Part shown: piece after piece, positions 1 through 7,631 of the stretch | Layout of the letters: each line of letters starts with the position of its first letter | Position numbering within the stretch: the first letter of the stretch is position 1 | NCBI GenBank assembly: GCA_903909905.1 | Contig: CAIVXP010000179.1 | Span: 1-20,047 of the forward strand | Direction of reading: 5' to 3' | Length of the DNA: 20,047 bases | Source of the DNA: Akkermansiaceae bacterium | Lineage (GTDB): Bacteria; Verrucomicrobiota; Verrucomicrobiia; Verrucomicrobiales; Akkermansiaceae | The notes under the pieces: model-generated | Databases searched by the model: none | Seen by the model: the letters and a program-made list of their open reading frames with translations, nothing else | What the model was told of the DNA's origin: nothing | Program-made: the position numbers and the translations under genes

Positions 1-105
1 ACTGCTCGCAAAAAAGTCGCAATCGCCATTTCCCCGAAACGACCTTAAGGCCTTGTAAACTCAAGGCTCAGGGCGCGCCGCGCCCGGTCTGTGGGATGGC
101 AGTGA

Positions 106-249
106 ATCCTATCCAATCTCCGCCTCGGCGCCTTCTTCGGCATCACCCCCGGCATGTGGATGAATCTCCAGCTCGATCGCGAAGTCATGCGCGCCGACCG
201 CGAAAAGGGCGACGCCATCCGCAACGAAGTCCGGCCCTGCGCGGCATAA
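106..249 (+). pseudogene. C-terminal remnant of a HigA-family (XRE-type) antitoxin
   Basis: In the frame ending with TAA at 247-249 the translation includes RLGAFFGITPGMWMNLQ (121-171), then an acidic/basic helix with DREVMRADREKGDAIR and the end NEVRPCAA. This matches the usual C-terminal end of HigA/VapI-type antitoxins, where a (R/A)LGxFFGxxPxFWxNLQ segment follows the helix-turn-helix and the protein ends in a REKGDxIRxEVRP-like tail. The frame is closed upstream by TGA at 103-105, no start codon precedes the conserved part, and the DNA-binding helix-turn-helix is missing, so this is a truncated relic. No HigB toxin is visible in the first 105 bases. Those bases hold only a short inverted repeat (GCCTTG 50-55 with CAAGGC 62-67). 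Family identity is from pattern recognition; decay is seen directly. Confidence 0.72.
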
Positions 250-254
250 GGAGC

Positions 255-273
255 CACGACACTCCCTGTCGTG
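255..273. repeat. Perfect palindrome CACGACA-N5-TGTCGTG
   Basis: CACGACA (255-261) and TGTCGTG (267-273) are exact reverse complements separated by CTCCC. It lies between the HigA relic and vapB, 73 bp before the vapB start. It could be an operator for the VapB-VapC repressor complex, a small hairpin ending the old HigA transcript, or one copy of a dispersed intergenic palindrome. The sequence alone does not decide, and no T-run follows it. Confidence 0.5.
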
Positions 274-346
274 AAGAGCATGCTCAGAAAATAGCCGTCG
301 ATACCGCCTCCTTGACTCCGCCAAGGAATCGGGCCAATTTCCTTGC

Positions 347-613
347 ATGACACGGTCCACCCTTACCAGCAAACACCAGACTACAATTCCGAAGTCGGTG
401 ATTGAGGCCCTGAAACTGCGGCCGTCTGATCAACTGATCTATGAATTCGAAGCGGACGGGCGGGTTCTGCTGTCGGCGAAAACCGGCACCTTCGCCAGCG
501 TGGCTGCCAGCCTTCCCCGCAAGCCAAAGACCACACCCGCCAAATCCGTGGACGAAATGAAGACTGCGGTGAAAAGCATGGCACGGAAACGTCTGGAACG
601 AGCCAAGCCATGA
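347..613 (+). CDS. vapB: VapB-type antitoxin, SpoVT/AbrB-fold
   Basis: This is an 88-residue protein. Residues 1-45 have the swapped-hairpin AbrB/MazE pattern: STLTSKHQTTIPKSVIEAL, then LRPSDQLIYEFEADGRVLL. In this family that domain binds the operator DNA of its own operon. The remainder (about 50-88) is basic and rich in Ala, Lys and Arg and would be the part that wraps and inhibits the toxin. The ATG at 347 is the natural start because it sits just before the conserved domain; no Shine-Dalgarno sequence precedes it. The stop codon overlaps the start of the downstream PIN-domain gene (ATGA, 610-613), the usual layout of a translationally coupled antitoxin-toxin pair. Autorepression, perhaps at the palindrome at 255-273, is inferred. 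Confidence 0.88.
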   Translation: MTRSTLTSKHQTTIPKSVIEALKLRPSDQLIYEFEADGRVLLSAKTGTFASVAASLPRKPKTTPAKSVDEMKTAVKSMARKRLERAKP

Positions 614-1005
614 CGGCTTTGGACACCAACGTCCTCGTCCGTTATCTCACCCAGGACGATGAGGGCCAGTTTGAAATCGTATTGAAAATGCTGAACCGCA
701 AGCGTGCGATGTTCTTCGTGTGTGATCTGGTCCTGGCGGAGACGGACTGGGTACTGCGCAGCCTCTATGACTGGACGGGCACGGAAGTGGCCGATGCCTT
801 CGCCCGCCTGGCCACCATCCACAACCTCACGTTTGAAAACGAAAATCGTTTGAGATCTTCACTCAAGGCCCTGCGTGCGGGAGCTGATCTCGCGGACGAA
901 CTGATCGTGCGCACCTGCCGGGACCACGGCACCAGCAGGTTCGCCACCTTTGACAAGGACATCGTTCGCAGGCACAAGCCATTTGCCGGAGCGCCGCTCA
1001 CCTGA
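610..1005 (+). CDS. vapC: VapC toxin, PIN-domain ribonuclease
   Basis: This is a 131-residue PIN-domain protein of normal length for VapC. The acidic active site is intact: D5 in ALDTNVLVRYL, E44 in DLVLAETDWVL, D96 (with D93) in GADLADELIV, and D115/D117 in FATFDKDI. Such residues bind Mg2+ or Mn2+ and cleave RNA; known VapC toxins cut initiator tRNA, other tRNAs or the 23S sarcin-ricin loop. The target here cannot be told. The gene overlaps vapB by 4 bp, so the two are almost certainly co-transcribed and coupled. No truncation or frameshift is visible, so the toxin is predicted to be active. It is one of two toxin-antitoxin traces in the first kilobase, the other being a decayed HigA. Confidence 0.9.
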   Translation: MTALDTNVLVRYLTQDDEGQFEIVLKMLNRKRAMFFVCDLVLAETDWVLRSLYDWTGTEVADAFARLATIHNLTFENENRLRSSLKALRAGADLADELIVRTCRDHGTSRFATFDKDIVRRHKPFAGAPLT

Positions 1006-1050
1006 GAGGCTGACTTAAAAATGGCAGGGACTGTTCTCCGTAACGGTCAG

Positions 1051-1129
1051 GCGAATGGAAAGTGAATGAATCCGCCCATGAAAAGCTCGATAATCCCTCC
1101 ATGGTCGGTCATTCACTTCCCATTCTCGC
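1051..1129. repeat. Large imperfect inverted repeat (hairpin) downstream of vapC
   Basis: The left arm 1051-1080 and right arm 1100-1129 pair over about 26 positions around a 19-nt loop. The core AAGTGAATGA pairs with TCATTCACTT without mismatch. It is flanked by GCG/CGC, AATGG/CCATT, CCG/CGG and CCATG/CATGG pairs, with two 2-nt bulges and two mismatches. It sits 46 bp after vapC, where transcription of vapBC meets the convergent EF-G-like gene. It could act as a bidirectional terminator, although no T-run follows, or be a miniature mobile or REP-like palindromic element. Confidence 0.6.
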
Positions 1130-1384
1130 GGACCGCCCGGAGGTCGATCCCTGCCTGCGCGGCGTGCGCCACATCACCTGGCAGGGGCGGTCTCTCCGGG
1201 CCGTCCGGTGCGTCGGTTCGGCGATCGAATCGGAATGGCGATCATGCTTGGGCCGCGGGGGACGGGACGAGACGTCGCTGCTCCTTATTGGGGCTGGCGC
1301 GCCGATGACAGTTGGAGACTCCCTTTATTAACAAAGCCATTGGCAACCATCGGCACTCACGGAGACGCCGCTTCAGGGCTGCGA
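1130..1384. other. Intergenic stretch with no recognised gene
   Basis: Together with 1006-1050 this separates the convergent vapC and EF-G-like genes. Short open frames cross it on the + strand, but they overlap each other, lack a recognisable domain and have no convincing start, so I do not call a gene. It may be degraded DNA that accompanied the toxin-antitoxin region. Confidence 0.5.
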
Positions 1385-3466
1385 TCACTCTTCCTCGGTC
1401 TTCCGTCCGTGTTCGGCGACGATCTTCGCCTCCTGTTCGCGCGGCACGTCCTCGTAGCGGTCGAAACGCTCCTTGTGGCGGCCGCGGCCGGCGGTGATCG
1501 CGCGGAGCTGGCTGGAATACTGATAGAGCTCGGCCTGCGGAACCTGCGCGACGACGACTTCAAAGCGACCCTCGGATTCCATGCCGATGATCCGGCCGCG
1601 CCTTCCCGATAGATCCGCCAGCACCGAGCCGACGGCATCGGACGGCACCTTGACACGGAGCTCCATCACCGGCTCCAACAGTTTTGGCCGGGCCATCAGG
1701 AACGACTCGTTGAACGCCGCCTTGCCGGCGATCTGGAACGCGATGTCCTTGGAGTCCACCGGGTGTTGTTTGCCATCGTAAAAGTCCACCTTCACATCGG
1801 TCACGGGGAACCCGCCGTAGGGGCCGCTGGCGCATGCGGTCTGCACGCCCTTTTCGACGGACGGCACGAACACGCGGTCCACGTTGCTGCCGACGAGCGA
1901 TTGCGTGAACACCACGCCGCTTTCCGATGGCAGGGACTCGACGCGCATCCACACTTCCGCGAACTGGCCGGCGCCTCCGGTTTGTTTCTTGTGGCGGTAT
2001 TTGGATTCGCCGTGCCCGGAAATGGTGGCCCGATAGGAAACCCGCGGTTCCACCAGATCCACATCCACGTTGAAGCGGCGTTTGAGTTCCTCCGCCATGA
2101 TCTGGAGTTGCAGCCAGCCCTGGCCGGAAACGATCGTCTGGCCGATCGCCGGATCGAAGTGGAAATCGAAGGTCGGGTCCTCCTCCCGCAGCGCGGAAAG
2201 CCCCTCGCCGAGTTTGTTCAGGTCCGCCCGGGATTTCGCCACCAGGGCGCCGCGGGTGTTAGGAGCGGGGAAATCCACCACATCCAGGGTGACCTGGCGG
2301 GCGGCGGCACACAGCGTGTCGCCGGCCCGGGTGGCCCGCAGTTTCACCACCGCGCCGATGTCGCCGGCATGCAGCGAACTGACCGGTTCGCGGGACGATC
2401 CGTTGACGCGATAGAGCTGGCCGATGCGCTCGGTTTCGCCGCGGTTCACATTGATCAACTCCGATCCGGAAGTCACATCGCCGCTGTAAACCCGGAAGAA
2501 GGACAGGTTGCCGACATGCGTTTCGTGCATCGTCTTGAACACGAAGGCCACGCTTTGCCCATCGTTCAAGGCCACCGTCACGTCATGACCATCCGGGGAT
2601 TTCGCGGCGACCGTGGCGCGGTCCTCCGGCGACGAGCCATATTTCGCGATGAAATCCAGAATCCGCGACACACCGACGTTTTTCACGCCCGATGCGGCGA
2701 ACACCGGAACCACCAATCCCTTCTGCACCGCCTCATGGACGTGCGCCCGCAGATCCTCTTCGGTGAGCGTGCCGGCCTCGAAGAACTTTTCCAACAGCTC
2801 GTCCTCGGACTCCGCCACCATGTCTATCAACTGCCGGTGCAGCTCGGTCACGCGGTCCCTGAGCGCGCCTTCCGCGGGTTTCTCCTCGTATTTCCCGCTG
2901 CCATCCGCGGCGAAGGTGATGACTTCCGAGCGCATCACATCGAGCACCGATGTGAAATCCGGGCCCGCATCCACCGGCACGGTCATCGGGAAAACCCGCG
3001 CACCATAATGTTCGCGCGCCTCTTCGAAGATCTCGTCAAAGCGGGTGCGTTCGCGGTCCAGCATGTTGATGACCAGAAACCGCGGGATGTCATAGTCCCC
3101 GGCCGCGGCCCACACTTCGTCGGCTCCGGTTTCCACGCCGTTCACGCCGCTGATCACGATCATCGCGGAGTCCGCCACCCGCAGGGCGCTGAGCGGTTCG
3201 CTGATGAAATCCGGCGTGCCGGGGCAATCGATCATGTTCAATTCACGACCCAGCCACTCGGCGGTCATTACGGTCGCGTGGATCGATTGATGGTGTTCCT
3301 TTTCATCCGGATGGAAATCGGAAACCGTGCCGCCCTGCTCGATGGTCCCGGCACGGGTGATTCTGCCGGCGCACACCAGCATCGCCTCGCAAAGCAGGGT
3401 TTTCCCGGTCGAGGCGTGGCCGGTAACCGCAAAGTTGCGGATTTCAGGAGCGCGGAAGTCTTTCAT
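1385..3466 (-). CDS. EF-G-like translation GTPase (EF-G-2 type)
   Basis: From the ATG at 3464-3466 this is a 693-residue protein with the five-domain layout of elongation factor G: a GTPase domain (about 1-270), domain II (about 305-385), III (about 405-470), IV (about 475-590, with the loop KQTGGAGQFAEVW) and V (about 595-690). The P-loop is GHASTGKT (16-23). Switch I reads SDFHPDEKEHH rather than the DxxxxEKERGIT form of housekeeping EF-G, which places it with the EF-G-2/EF-G-like proteins, whose exact cellular role is not settled. G3 is DCPGTPDF, with Thr where canonical EF-G has the catalytic His, and G4 is NMLD instead of NKxD. The frame stays open to an ATG at 3551-3553, but the added 29 residues look unlike the family. 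No Shine-Dalgarno sequence precedes the chosen start. It is divergent from gluQ and probably monocistronic. Confidence 0.88.
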   Translation of the reverse strand: MKDFRAPEIRNFAVTGHASTGKTLLCEAMLVCAGRITRAGTIEQGGTVSDFHPDEKEHHQSIHATVMTAEWLGRELNMIDCPGTPDFISEPLSALRVADSAMIVISGVNGVETGADEVWAAAGDYDIPRFLVINMLDRERTRFDEIFEEAREHYGARVFPMTVPVDAGPDFTSVLDVMRSEVITFAADGSGKYEEKPAEGALRDRVTELHRQLIDMVAESEDELLEKFFEAGTLTEEDLRAHVHEAVQKGLVVPVFAASGVKNVGVSRILDFIAKYGSSPEDRATVAAKSPDGHDVTVALNDGQSVAFVFKTMHETHVGNLSFFRVYSGDVTSGSELINVNRGETERIGQLYRVNGSSREPVSSLHAGDIGAVVKLRATRAGDTLCAAARQVTLDVVDFPAPNTRGALVAKSRADLNKLGEGLSALREEDPTFDFHFDPAIGQTIVSGQGWLQLQIMAEELKRRFNVDVDLVEPRVSYRATISGHGESKYRHKKQTGGAGQFAEVWMRVESLPSESGVVFTQSLVGSNVDRVFVPSVEKGVQTACASGPYGGFPVTDVKVDFYDGKQHPVDSKDIAFQIAGKAAFNESFLMARPKLLEPVMELRVKVPSDAVGSVLADLSGRRGRIIGMESEGRFEVVVAQVPQAELYQYSSQLRAITAGRGRHKERFDRYEDVPREQEAKIVAEHGRKTEEE

Positions 3467-3732
3467 ATAAGAGGTGGGTTGGATGGTTGGTTGCTTGAAT
3501 GACGGATTACTTTGATCCGCTACCATTAGGATCGCGTCGCGGCCCGCCGTCAATCACCGCGATTCCACTGCAAATCGAAGCGCGGCTTTCGGCAATATCC
3601 GGTGAACCCGCCAGCGGGTGGATTTGCGCCATCAAATCGCCCGGCACCCGCAGGATCCGCCGGATTTGTGATGGCGGGAAATTGCGATCGCCCGGCCCTT
3701 GCGGAACGCCACCCGCCGTGCGAAAACCGCTC

Positions 3733-4584
3733 ATGCTCGTCCGCACACGGTTCGCGCCCAGCCCCACCGGGCGGCTGCACCTCGGCCATGCCCTCGCGGC
3801 ACGGGTTGCGCATTCGCTGGCCCGCCAGACACCCGGTGGAAAGTTCCTGCTCCGTCACGAGGACATCGACGCCCCGCGCGTGCGGGAGGCGTATTATCAG
3901 GGCATCGAGGAGGATCTGGAATGGCTCGGCCTTGGCTGGGACGAGCCGCCGCTCCGCCAGACAAGCCGCTCCGCCGCCTACGAGGCGGCGCTCGCCCGGC
4001 TGCGGGAAAACCGGATGGTCTATCCGTGTTTCTGCTCGCGCAGGGAAATCCAGAAGGAATGGGCAACGATGGCCGCGGCGCCGCAAGGAACCGAAGGCCC
4101 GGCCTATCCGGGGACTTGCCGCAAGCTCTCGCCTCAAGAGCAACAGGCGAAACTCGCATCCGGCCTGCCCTGCGCCTGGCGCCTGGACTCGCGCCTGGCT
4201 GCCTCGCTCGCAGGCCCTCTCGCTTTCCATGATCTCCGCTTCGGCACCACCACCGCGAACCCGGATCTGCTGGGTGACGTGGTGCTCGCCCGCAAGGACA
4301 TCGGCCCCGCCTATCACCTCGCCGTGGTCGTGGACGACGCGTTCCAACAGATCACCCACGTCACCCGGGGCGAGGACCTGTTCCCGTCCACCCACGTCCA
4401 CCGCCTGCTGCAGGCGCTTCTGGATCTGCCGGTCCCGATCTATCTGCACCACCCGCTGATGCTCGACGAACACGGCAAACGCCTCGCGAAACGTTGCGAC
4501 TCGTTAGCCATCGCCGCCCTGCGCGAAGCCGGTCTCACGCCCGCGGACGTGTTCGCCCGCATCGATCCAACCGGCATCACTTGA
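3733..4584 (+). CDS. gluQ: Glutamyl-Q tRNA(Asp) synthetase
   Basis: This is a 283-residue GluRS-like protein that has the catalytic core but no anticodon-binding domain, the mark of GluQ-RS (YadB). That enzyme activates glutamate and attaches it to queuosine-34 of tRNA(Asp). Seen directly: RFAPSPTGRLHLGHA with the HIGH-like motif HLGH (16-19); LLRHEDIDAPR (39-49) for the substrate site; zinc ligands C99 and C101 (CFC) with Y125 and C129 (YPGTC); and a KMSKS-equivalent GKRLAKR (248-254). The frame is open 78 codons further upstream (to 3499), but that segment has no synthetase features and the ATG at 3733 gives the family's normal N-terminus. The last 8 bp overlap the end of the convergent kinase-like gene. 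The tRNA(Asp) queuosine pathway itself is not in the window. Confidence 0.92.
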   Translation: MLVRTRFAPSPTGRLHLGHALAARVAHSLARQTPGGKFLLRHEDIDAPRVREAYYQGIEEDLEWLGLGWDEPPLRQTSRSAAYEAALARLRENRMVYPCFCSRREIQKEWATMAAAPQGTEGPAYPGTCRKLSPQEQQAKLASGLPCAWRLDSRLAASLAGPLAFHDLRFGTTTANPDLLGDVVLARKDIGPAYHLAVVVDDAFQQITHVTRGEDLFPSTHVHRLLQALLDLPVPIYLHHPLMLDEHGKRLAKRCDSLAIAALREAGLTPADVFARIDPTGIT

Positions 4585-7108
4585 GGTCCGCCACACGCTG
4601 GCGGCACCAGGTCAGTCCCTCGCTGTATTCCTCGCTCTGCGGGCGGGATCCCAGCAGACTCTCCCACAGCGCCACCGCGTCCGAAAACGCGCGGGCCGCG
4701 TCGGCCTTGCGGTTCGCCAGCTGCAGGGCGTGGCCGAGATCGCCTAACAAATATGCGCCGGATCGCTGCAACTGCTCGGGACGGGGACCGGACGCCGCGC
4801 GTTCGATCTCGAGGCGGCTCAGCATTTCCCGCGCCCTGCGGATCAGCGTGACCTCCTCGTCGCGTTTCCCCAGCATTCCAAGCATGCGTCCCTTCTGCCA
4901 CCATAACAGCGAGAGCCGATAGGAAACCATCGGGTTGTCCGGCGCCGACACGCGGATTCCTTCCAACATTCGGATGCCTTCGTCGAAATCCTTCATCGCC
5001 TCGGCGGAAAGCCCGCGGTCGCGGCGGATTCCGGCACGCAGGCCCAGTTGCGCCGCTTTGCGGGACACCGCCTCCGCATGGTCCGGCTGCTCGATCAACA
5101 GCCCGTCCAACAGTTTCATGGCCTCGCGCGAGAGCGTCTCCGCCCCGGTGATGTCTCCGGAAAGCACCGCCGCTTCCGCCATCGCCCCGTAACATCCCGC
5201 CAGATCCAATCGGAGCGCCGGGTCGGCGGGTTGTTCCTTGAGAAGTTTCGCCAGTTCCTCCGAGGCGAGCGTGCGCACCTCGCGCGCGTCGCCCAGGCTG
5301 CCGATGCCTTCGAGAATCGTGGCGGATGATAGATAACAGGCCGCGAGTTCGGATCTGAGGATGGCGGCGTCAGGCCGTTGGTCGGCGATCCGGTTGAGGG
5401 TCTGGGTGGCCCGCATCAATTGTTCCAGCGCCTTGGTGTCCTGGCCGCGGGCGGCAAGCAGTTTGGCCTCGTGAAAATCAAGAATCGCCAGCAGTTGATC
5501 CATGCGCTCCGCGTCCACATCGGAACGCGGCACATCGGTGAACGCCTTGCGCGCGGTTGCAAACGCCGCCTCGGTTTCGGGGTCGGAGTTGGACTGCAGC
5601 AGCAGGGCTAACAACAGCGAGTTGGTCGCCACGCGGAATTTCAGATCGGCATCCATCGGCAGGGCCGACCACGCGTGCAGCGCCTCGCCCAGCCTGCGGG
5701 TGGCGCCGGGCGCGTCACCGGCGGCAAGCGAGATTTCCGACAGTTGCATCCGGACCCTCGCCCGTTCGTCCGCGAGATCGGCGATGTCCGCCGTCCTCGT
5801 TAGAAAATCCTCGAAATAGCGCTCCAGGCGTTTCAGGCGCAGTTCGCGACCATCGAGCGGGGGCAGGCGCCGGTGCCCCTTCTCCATCGCCCATGCGAAC
5901 AACCGATCGCCGATCAGGCGCGAGGCTTCCAAGCGGGCGGACCAGAGTTCGCGTTCATAGGCGAGGGTTTGCACGGCTTGGGCGGACCGCGCTTCGGCCG
6001 AGTCCTTGGCGAGAAGGGCCGCCGTGGAAGCCACGCTCAAAACCCGGATCTCGTCCTTGTGTTTGCTCCGTTCCATTACCCGTTGGGACCCCACAAGCTG
6101 CCACAATCCCGCGAACACCAGCGCCACGGCCGCCACCGCCCCCATCCCGAAAAGCGCCCTCCACGTGCGCCGTTCCGCCCTCCGGCGTTGATCGATGAGC
6201 GCGTCCCGCTCCTTTTCCGCGGCCGTCTCTTTTTCCACGGTTTCAAACGCCGCGGCCACCTCCATCATGGTGGCCGGGCGCTTCATCGGATCGAGCGCCA
6301 GACAGCGGTCGATCCACCCGCGGAAACCAGCCTCCAGGAGATTCCGGGCCTCGTCGGGCCAGACGGTGTTCGGATGGCCTTCGAGGTTTTTCGCAACCTT
6401 CGACAGATCCGCTTTCAAATCCTCACGATGGGTCTCGCCCGGCGGCGGCGCCACGTAATCGAAGATATCATGACATCGCGGAAAGCGCCCCGTGAGAATC
6501 CGAAAGGCCAGCACGCCGAACGCAAACACGTCCCACCGGTAGCCTGCCTCCTGAAGATATCCGGACGGATCCCTGAGCTGTTCGGGGGGCTGATAGAGCA
6601 CCGCGTCCGTGAAGTGAAAGCGAATCACGCCGGGCATGTTTCCCAAGGTCCAATCGGTGAGCAGCGCTTCTCCGTTTTCGTCGAACAGGATGTTGCCGGG
6701 TTTCAAATTGCCATGCGCGACGCGCCGCTCGTGCATTCCCGCGAGAGCCCGTGCGAGCGACTTCACGAGCTTCCAGGAATCCAGCCCCGGATGCTCGGCG
6801 AACCGGTGTTGCAGGCTCCGGGGAAGCCACGCTCCATCCTCCCGCTTGTCGGCGGCCAGCGGGGCGACCCGGAATGCCGGAGAGTTTTTGAATTCCGCGG
6901 AAACCACCGGCAGCACCCCGTTCGGCCACCCGCCCGCTTCAAGGCGCAGCGACATTTTTTCGAGCAATTTGCGTTGGATCGCGGATTCGTCGAAGATTTT
7001 CAGCGCCAGCAGTGTCCCGGTTTTGTCCTCGGCACGATAAACCCGGCCGCATCCGCCGCAGCCGATGAGTTCCAAAACGTTCAAGCCATCCACACGCGGT
7101 GTCTCCAT
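4577..7108 (-). CDS. Membrane-anchored Ser/Thr kinase-like protein with helical-repeat C-terminus, candidate pseudokinase
   Basis: From the ATG at 7106-7108 the protein has 843 residues. An N-terminal protein-kinase fold (about 8-290) shows a Gly-rich loop IGCGGCGRVYRAE, the VAIK-type Lys in LLALKIF (K37), the catalytic-loop equivalent HGNLKPGN (133-140), the DFG equivalent DWT (152-154), PPEQ, the WDVFAFGVL helix and DPMKRP. The HRD aspartate is Asn and the DFG Phe and Gly are changed, while the metal-binding Asp remains. A charged linker leads to one membrane segment (about 321-340, GMGAVAAVALVFAGLW). The remaining 480 residues are Ala/Leu/Arg-rich helices resembling TPR repeats, presumably on the far side of the membrane. 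The architecture matches bacterial sensor kinases of the Hanks type. The frame extends 26 codons to 7186, but the shorter start lies next to the kinase domain. Whether it phosphorylates anything is uncertain. Confidence 0.85.
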   Translation of the reverse strand: METPRVDGLNVLELIGCGGCGRVYRAEDKTGTLLALKIFDESAIQRKLLEKMSLRLEAGGWPNGVLPVVSAEFKNSPAFRVAPLAADKREDGAWLPRSLQHRFAEHPGLDSWKLVKSLARALAGMHERRVAHGNLKPGNILFDENGEALLTDWTLGNMPGVIRFHFTDAVLYQPPEQLRDPSGYLQEAGYRWDVFAFGVLAFRILTGRFPRCHDIFDYVAPPPGETHREDLKADLSKVAKNLEGHPNTVWPDEARNLLEAGFRGWIDRCLALDPMKRPATMMEVAAAFETVEKETAAEKERDALIDQRRRAERRTWRALFGMGAVAAVALVFAGLWQLVGSQRVMERSKHKDEIRVLSVASTAALLAKDSAEARSAQAVQTLAYERELWSARLEASRLIGDRLFAWAMEKGHRRLPPLDGRELRLKRLERYFEDFLTRTADIADLADERARVRMQLSEISLAAGDAPGATRRLGEALHAWSALPMDADLKFRVATNSLLLALLLQSNSDPETEAAFATARKAFTDVPRSDVDAERMDQLLAILDFHEAKLLAARGQDTKALEQLMRATQTLNRIADQRPDAAILRSELAACYLSSATILEGIGSLGDAREVRTLASEELAKLLKEQPADPALRLDLAGCYGAMAEAAVLSGDITGAETLSREAMKLLDGLLIEQPDHAEAVSRKAAQLGLRAGIRRDRGLSAEAMKDFDEGIRMLEGIRVSAPDNPMVSYRLSLLWWQKGRMLGMLGKRDEEVTLIRRAREMLSRLEIERAASGPRPEQLQRSGAYLLGDLGHALQLANRKADAARAFSDAVALWESLLGSRPQSEEYSEGLTWCRQRVADLK

Positions 7109-7415
7109 CGCTGGGCGTTCTAAACGAGAAAGCGCCGCCCGCCAACCCCGAAGGCGGGTCGGGACCGGGTTCCTTAATTTTTCCATGGGTGCCTCGGGCG
7201 GGAACTCCGTCCCGGATCATCGCGGTGGAAACCCGAATCCTCGAAACAGCCGCCGCCTCACCTGGCGGCCGGCCCCAATCGAGCTGCCGACTTTGCTCCG
7301 GTGAACACCGGTCTCCGGGCGATCTGGAAAACGCCCGGGGGTTCTTCTGCGTTTCCATTGCACGTGCCATTTGTATAATTGTTAAGAATGGTTGGAAATT
7401 CCGCTTCTGATCCCT

Positions 7416-7432
7416 GCGGGCGGAACGCCCGC
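7416..7432. repeat. Perfect hairpin GCGGGCG-GAA-CGCCCGC
   Basis: The two 7-bp arms (7416-7422 and 7426-7432) are exact reverse complements around a GAA loop. It lies in the spacer between two divergently read genes, about 40 bp after a TATAAT box, so it may be a dispersed palindromic unit or an RNA structure in a leader. No T-run follows. Confidence 0.45.
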
Positions 7433-7513
7433 CCAAAGCCCGGTGTTTTCGGCATCTTCGGAATCTATCAATCGTTCGGATTCGGGCGATTGCCGGGATC
7501 CCTCAGTTTCATC

Positions 7514-7543
7514 TTGCGAAAGCGCGCCGAATCATGCTATTTT
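7514..7543 (+). promoter_or_regulatory. Candidate sigma-70-type promoter for the FkbM methyltransferase gene
   Basis: A -35-like TTGCGA (7514-7519) lies 18 bp before a -10-like TATTTT (7538-7543), preceded by TGC as in extended -10 promoters. This would give a leader of roughly 80 nt before the ATG at 7632. The -10 overlaps a small inverted repeat (GCTAT-TTTC-ATAGC, 7536-7549) that could bind a regulator. It was judged by eye only. Confidence 0.35.
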
Positions 7544-7631
7544 CATAGCGAAAAATGTGCCGGATTGCGATGCAATACGGTGCCCTTGGAAACATGATGC
7601 CTTGCCGCCGAATCACTGTTAGCCCCCCGGT

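Larger units (their letters stand above)
7109..7631. other. Divergent intergenic region between the kinase-like gene and the methyltransferase gene
   Basis: This 523-bp spacer should hold the promoters of both flanking genes. I see no coding sequence in it. It contains a perfect small hairpin (7416-7432), a lone TATAAT on the + strand (7374-7379) without a good -35 at the right distance, and a better candidate promoter at 7514-7543 that is treated separately. The left half is GC-rich and the stretch from about 7360 is less so. Confidence 0.55.

Noticed and set aside
50..67. Short inverted repeat GCCTTG-TAAACT-CAAGGC near the left edge
   Set aside because: A 6-bp stem with no T-run and no known upstream gene is too weak to call a terminator.
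1062..1612. Overlapping short + strand frames after vapC
   Set aside because: They overlap each other in different frames, lie on the inverted repeat and run into the end of the EF-G-like gene; no domain or start signal supports any of them.
1763..3502. A 579-codon open frame on the + strand opposite the EF-G-like gene
   Set aside because: It is His/Arg/Gly-rich with no domain and mirrors the codon pattern of the EF-G-like gene, which has clear motifs over its whole length. It is a GC-rich antisense shadow.
3467..3551. N-terminal extension of the EF-G-like protein from ATG 3553
   Set aside because: The added 29 residues precede the normal EF-G N-terminus and look like translated leader (QSNPSFKQPTIQPTS), so the start at 3466 is preferred.
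5873..7123. A 416-codon + strand frame opposite the kinase-like gene
   Set aside because: It has no recognisable domain and covers the kinase motifs in antisense.
7358..7379. TTGCAC with TATAAT as a promoter
   Set aside because: The spacing is only 10 bp, too short for a sigma-70 promoter, and the next gene starts about 250 bp away. TATAAT alone is kept only as a remark.
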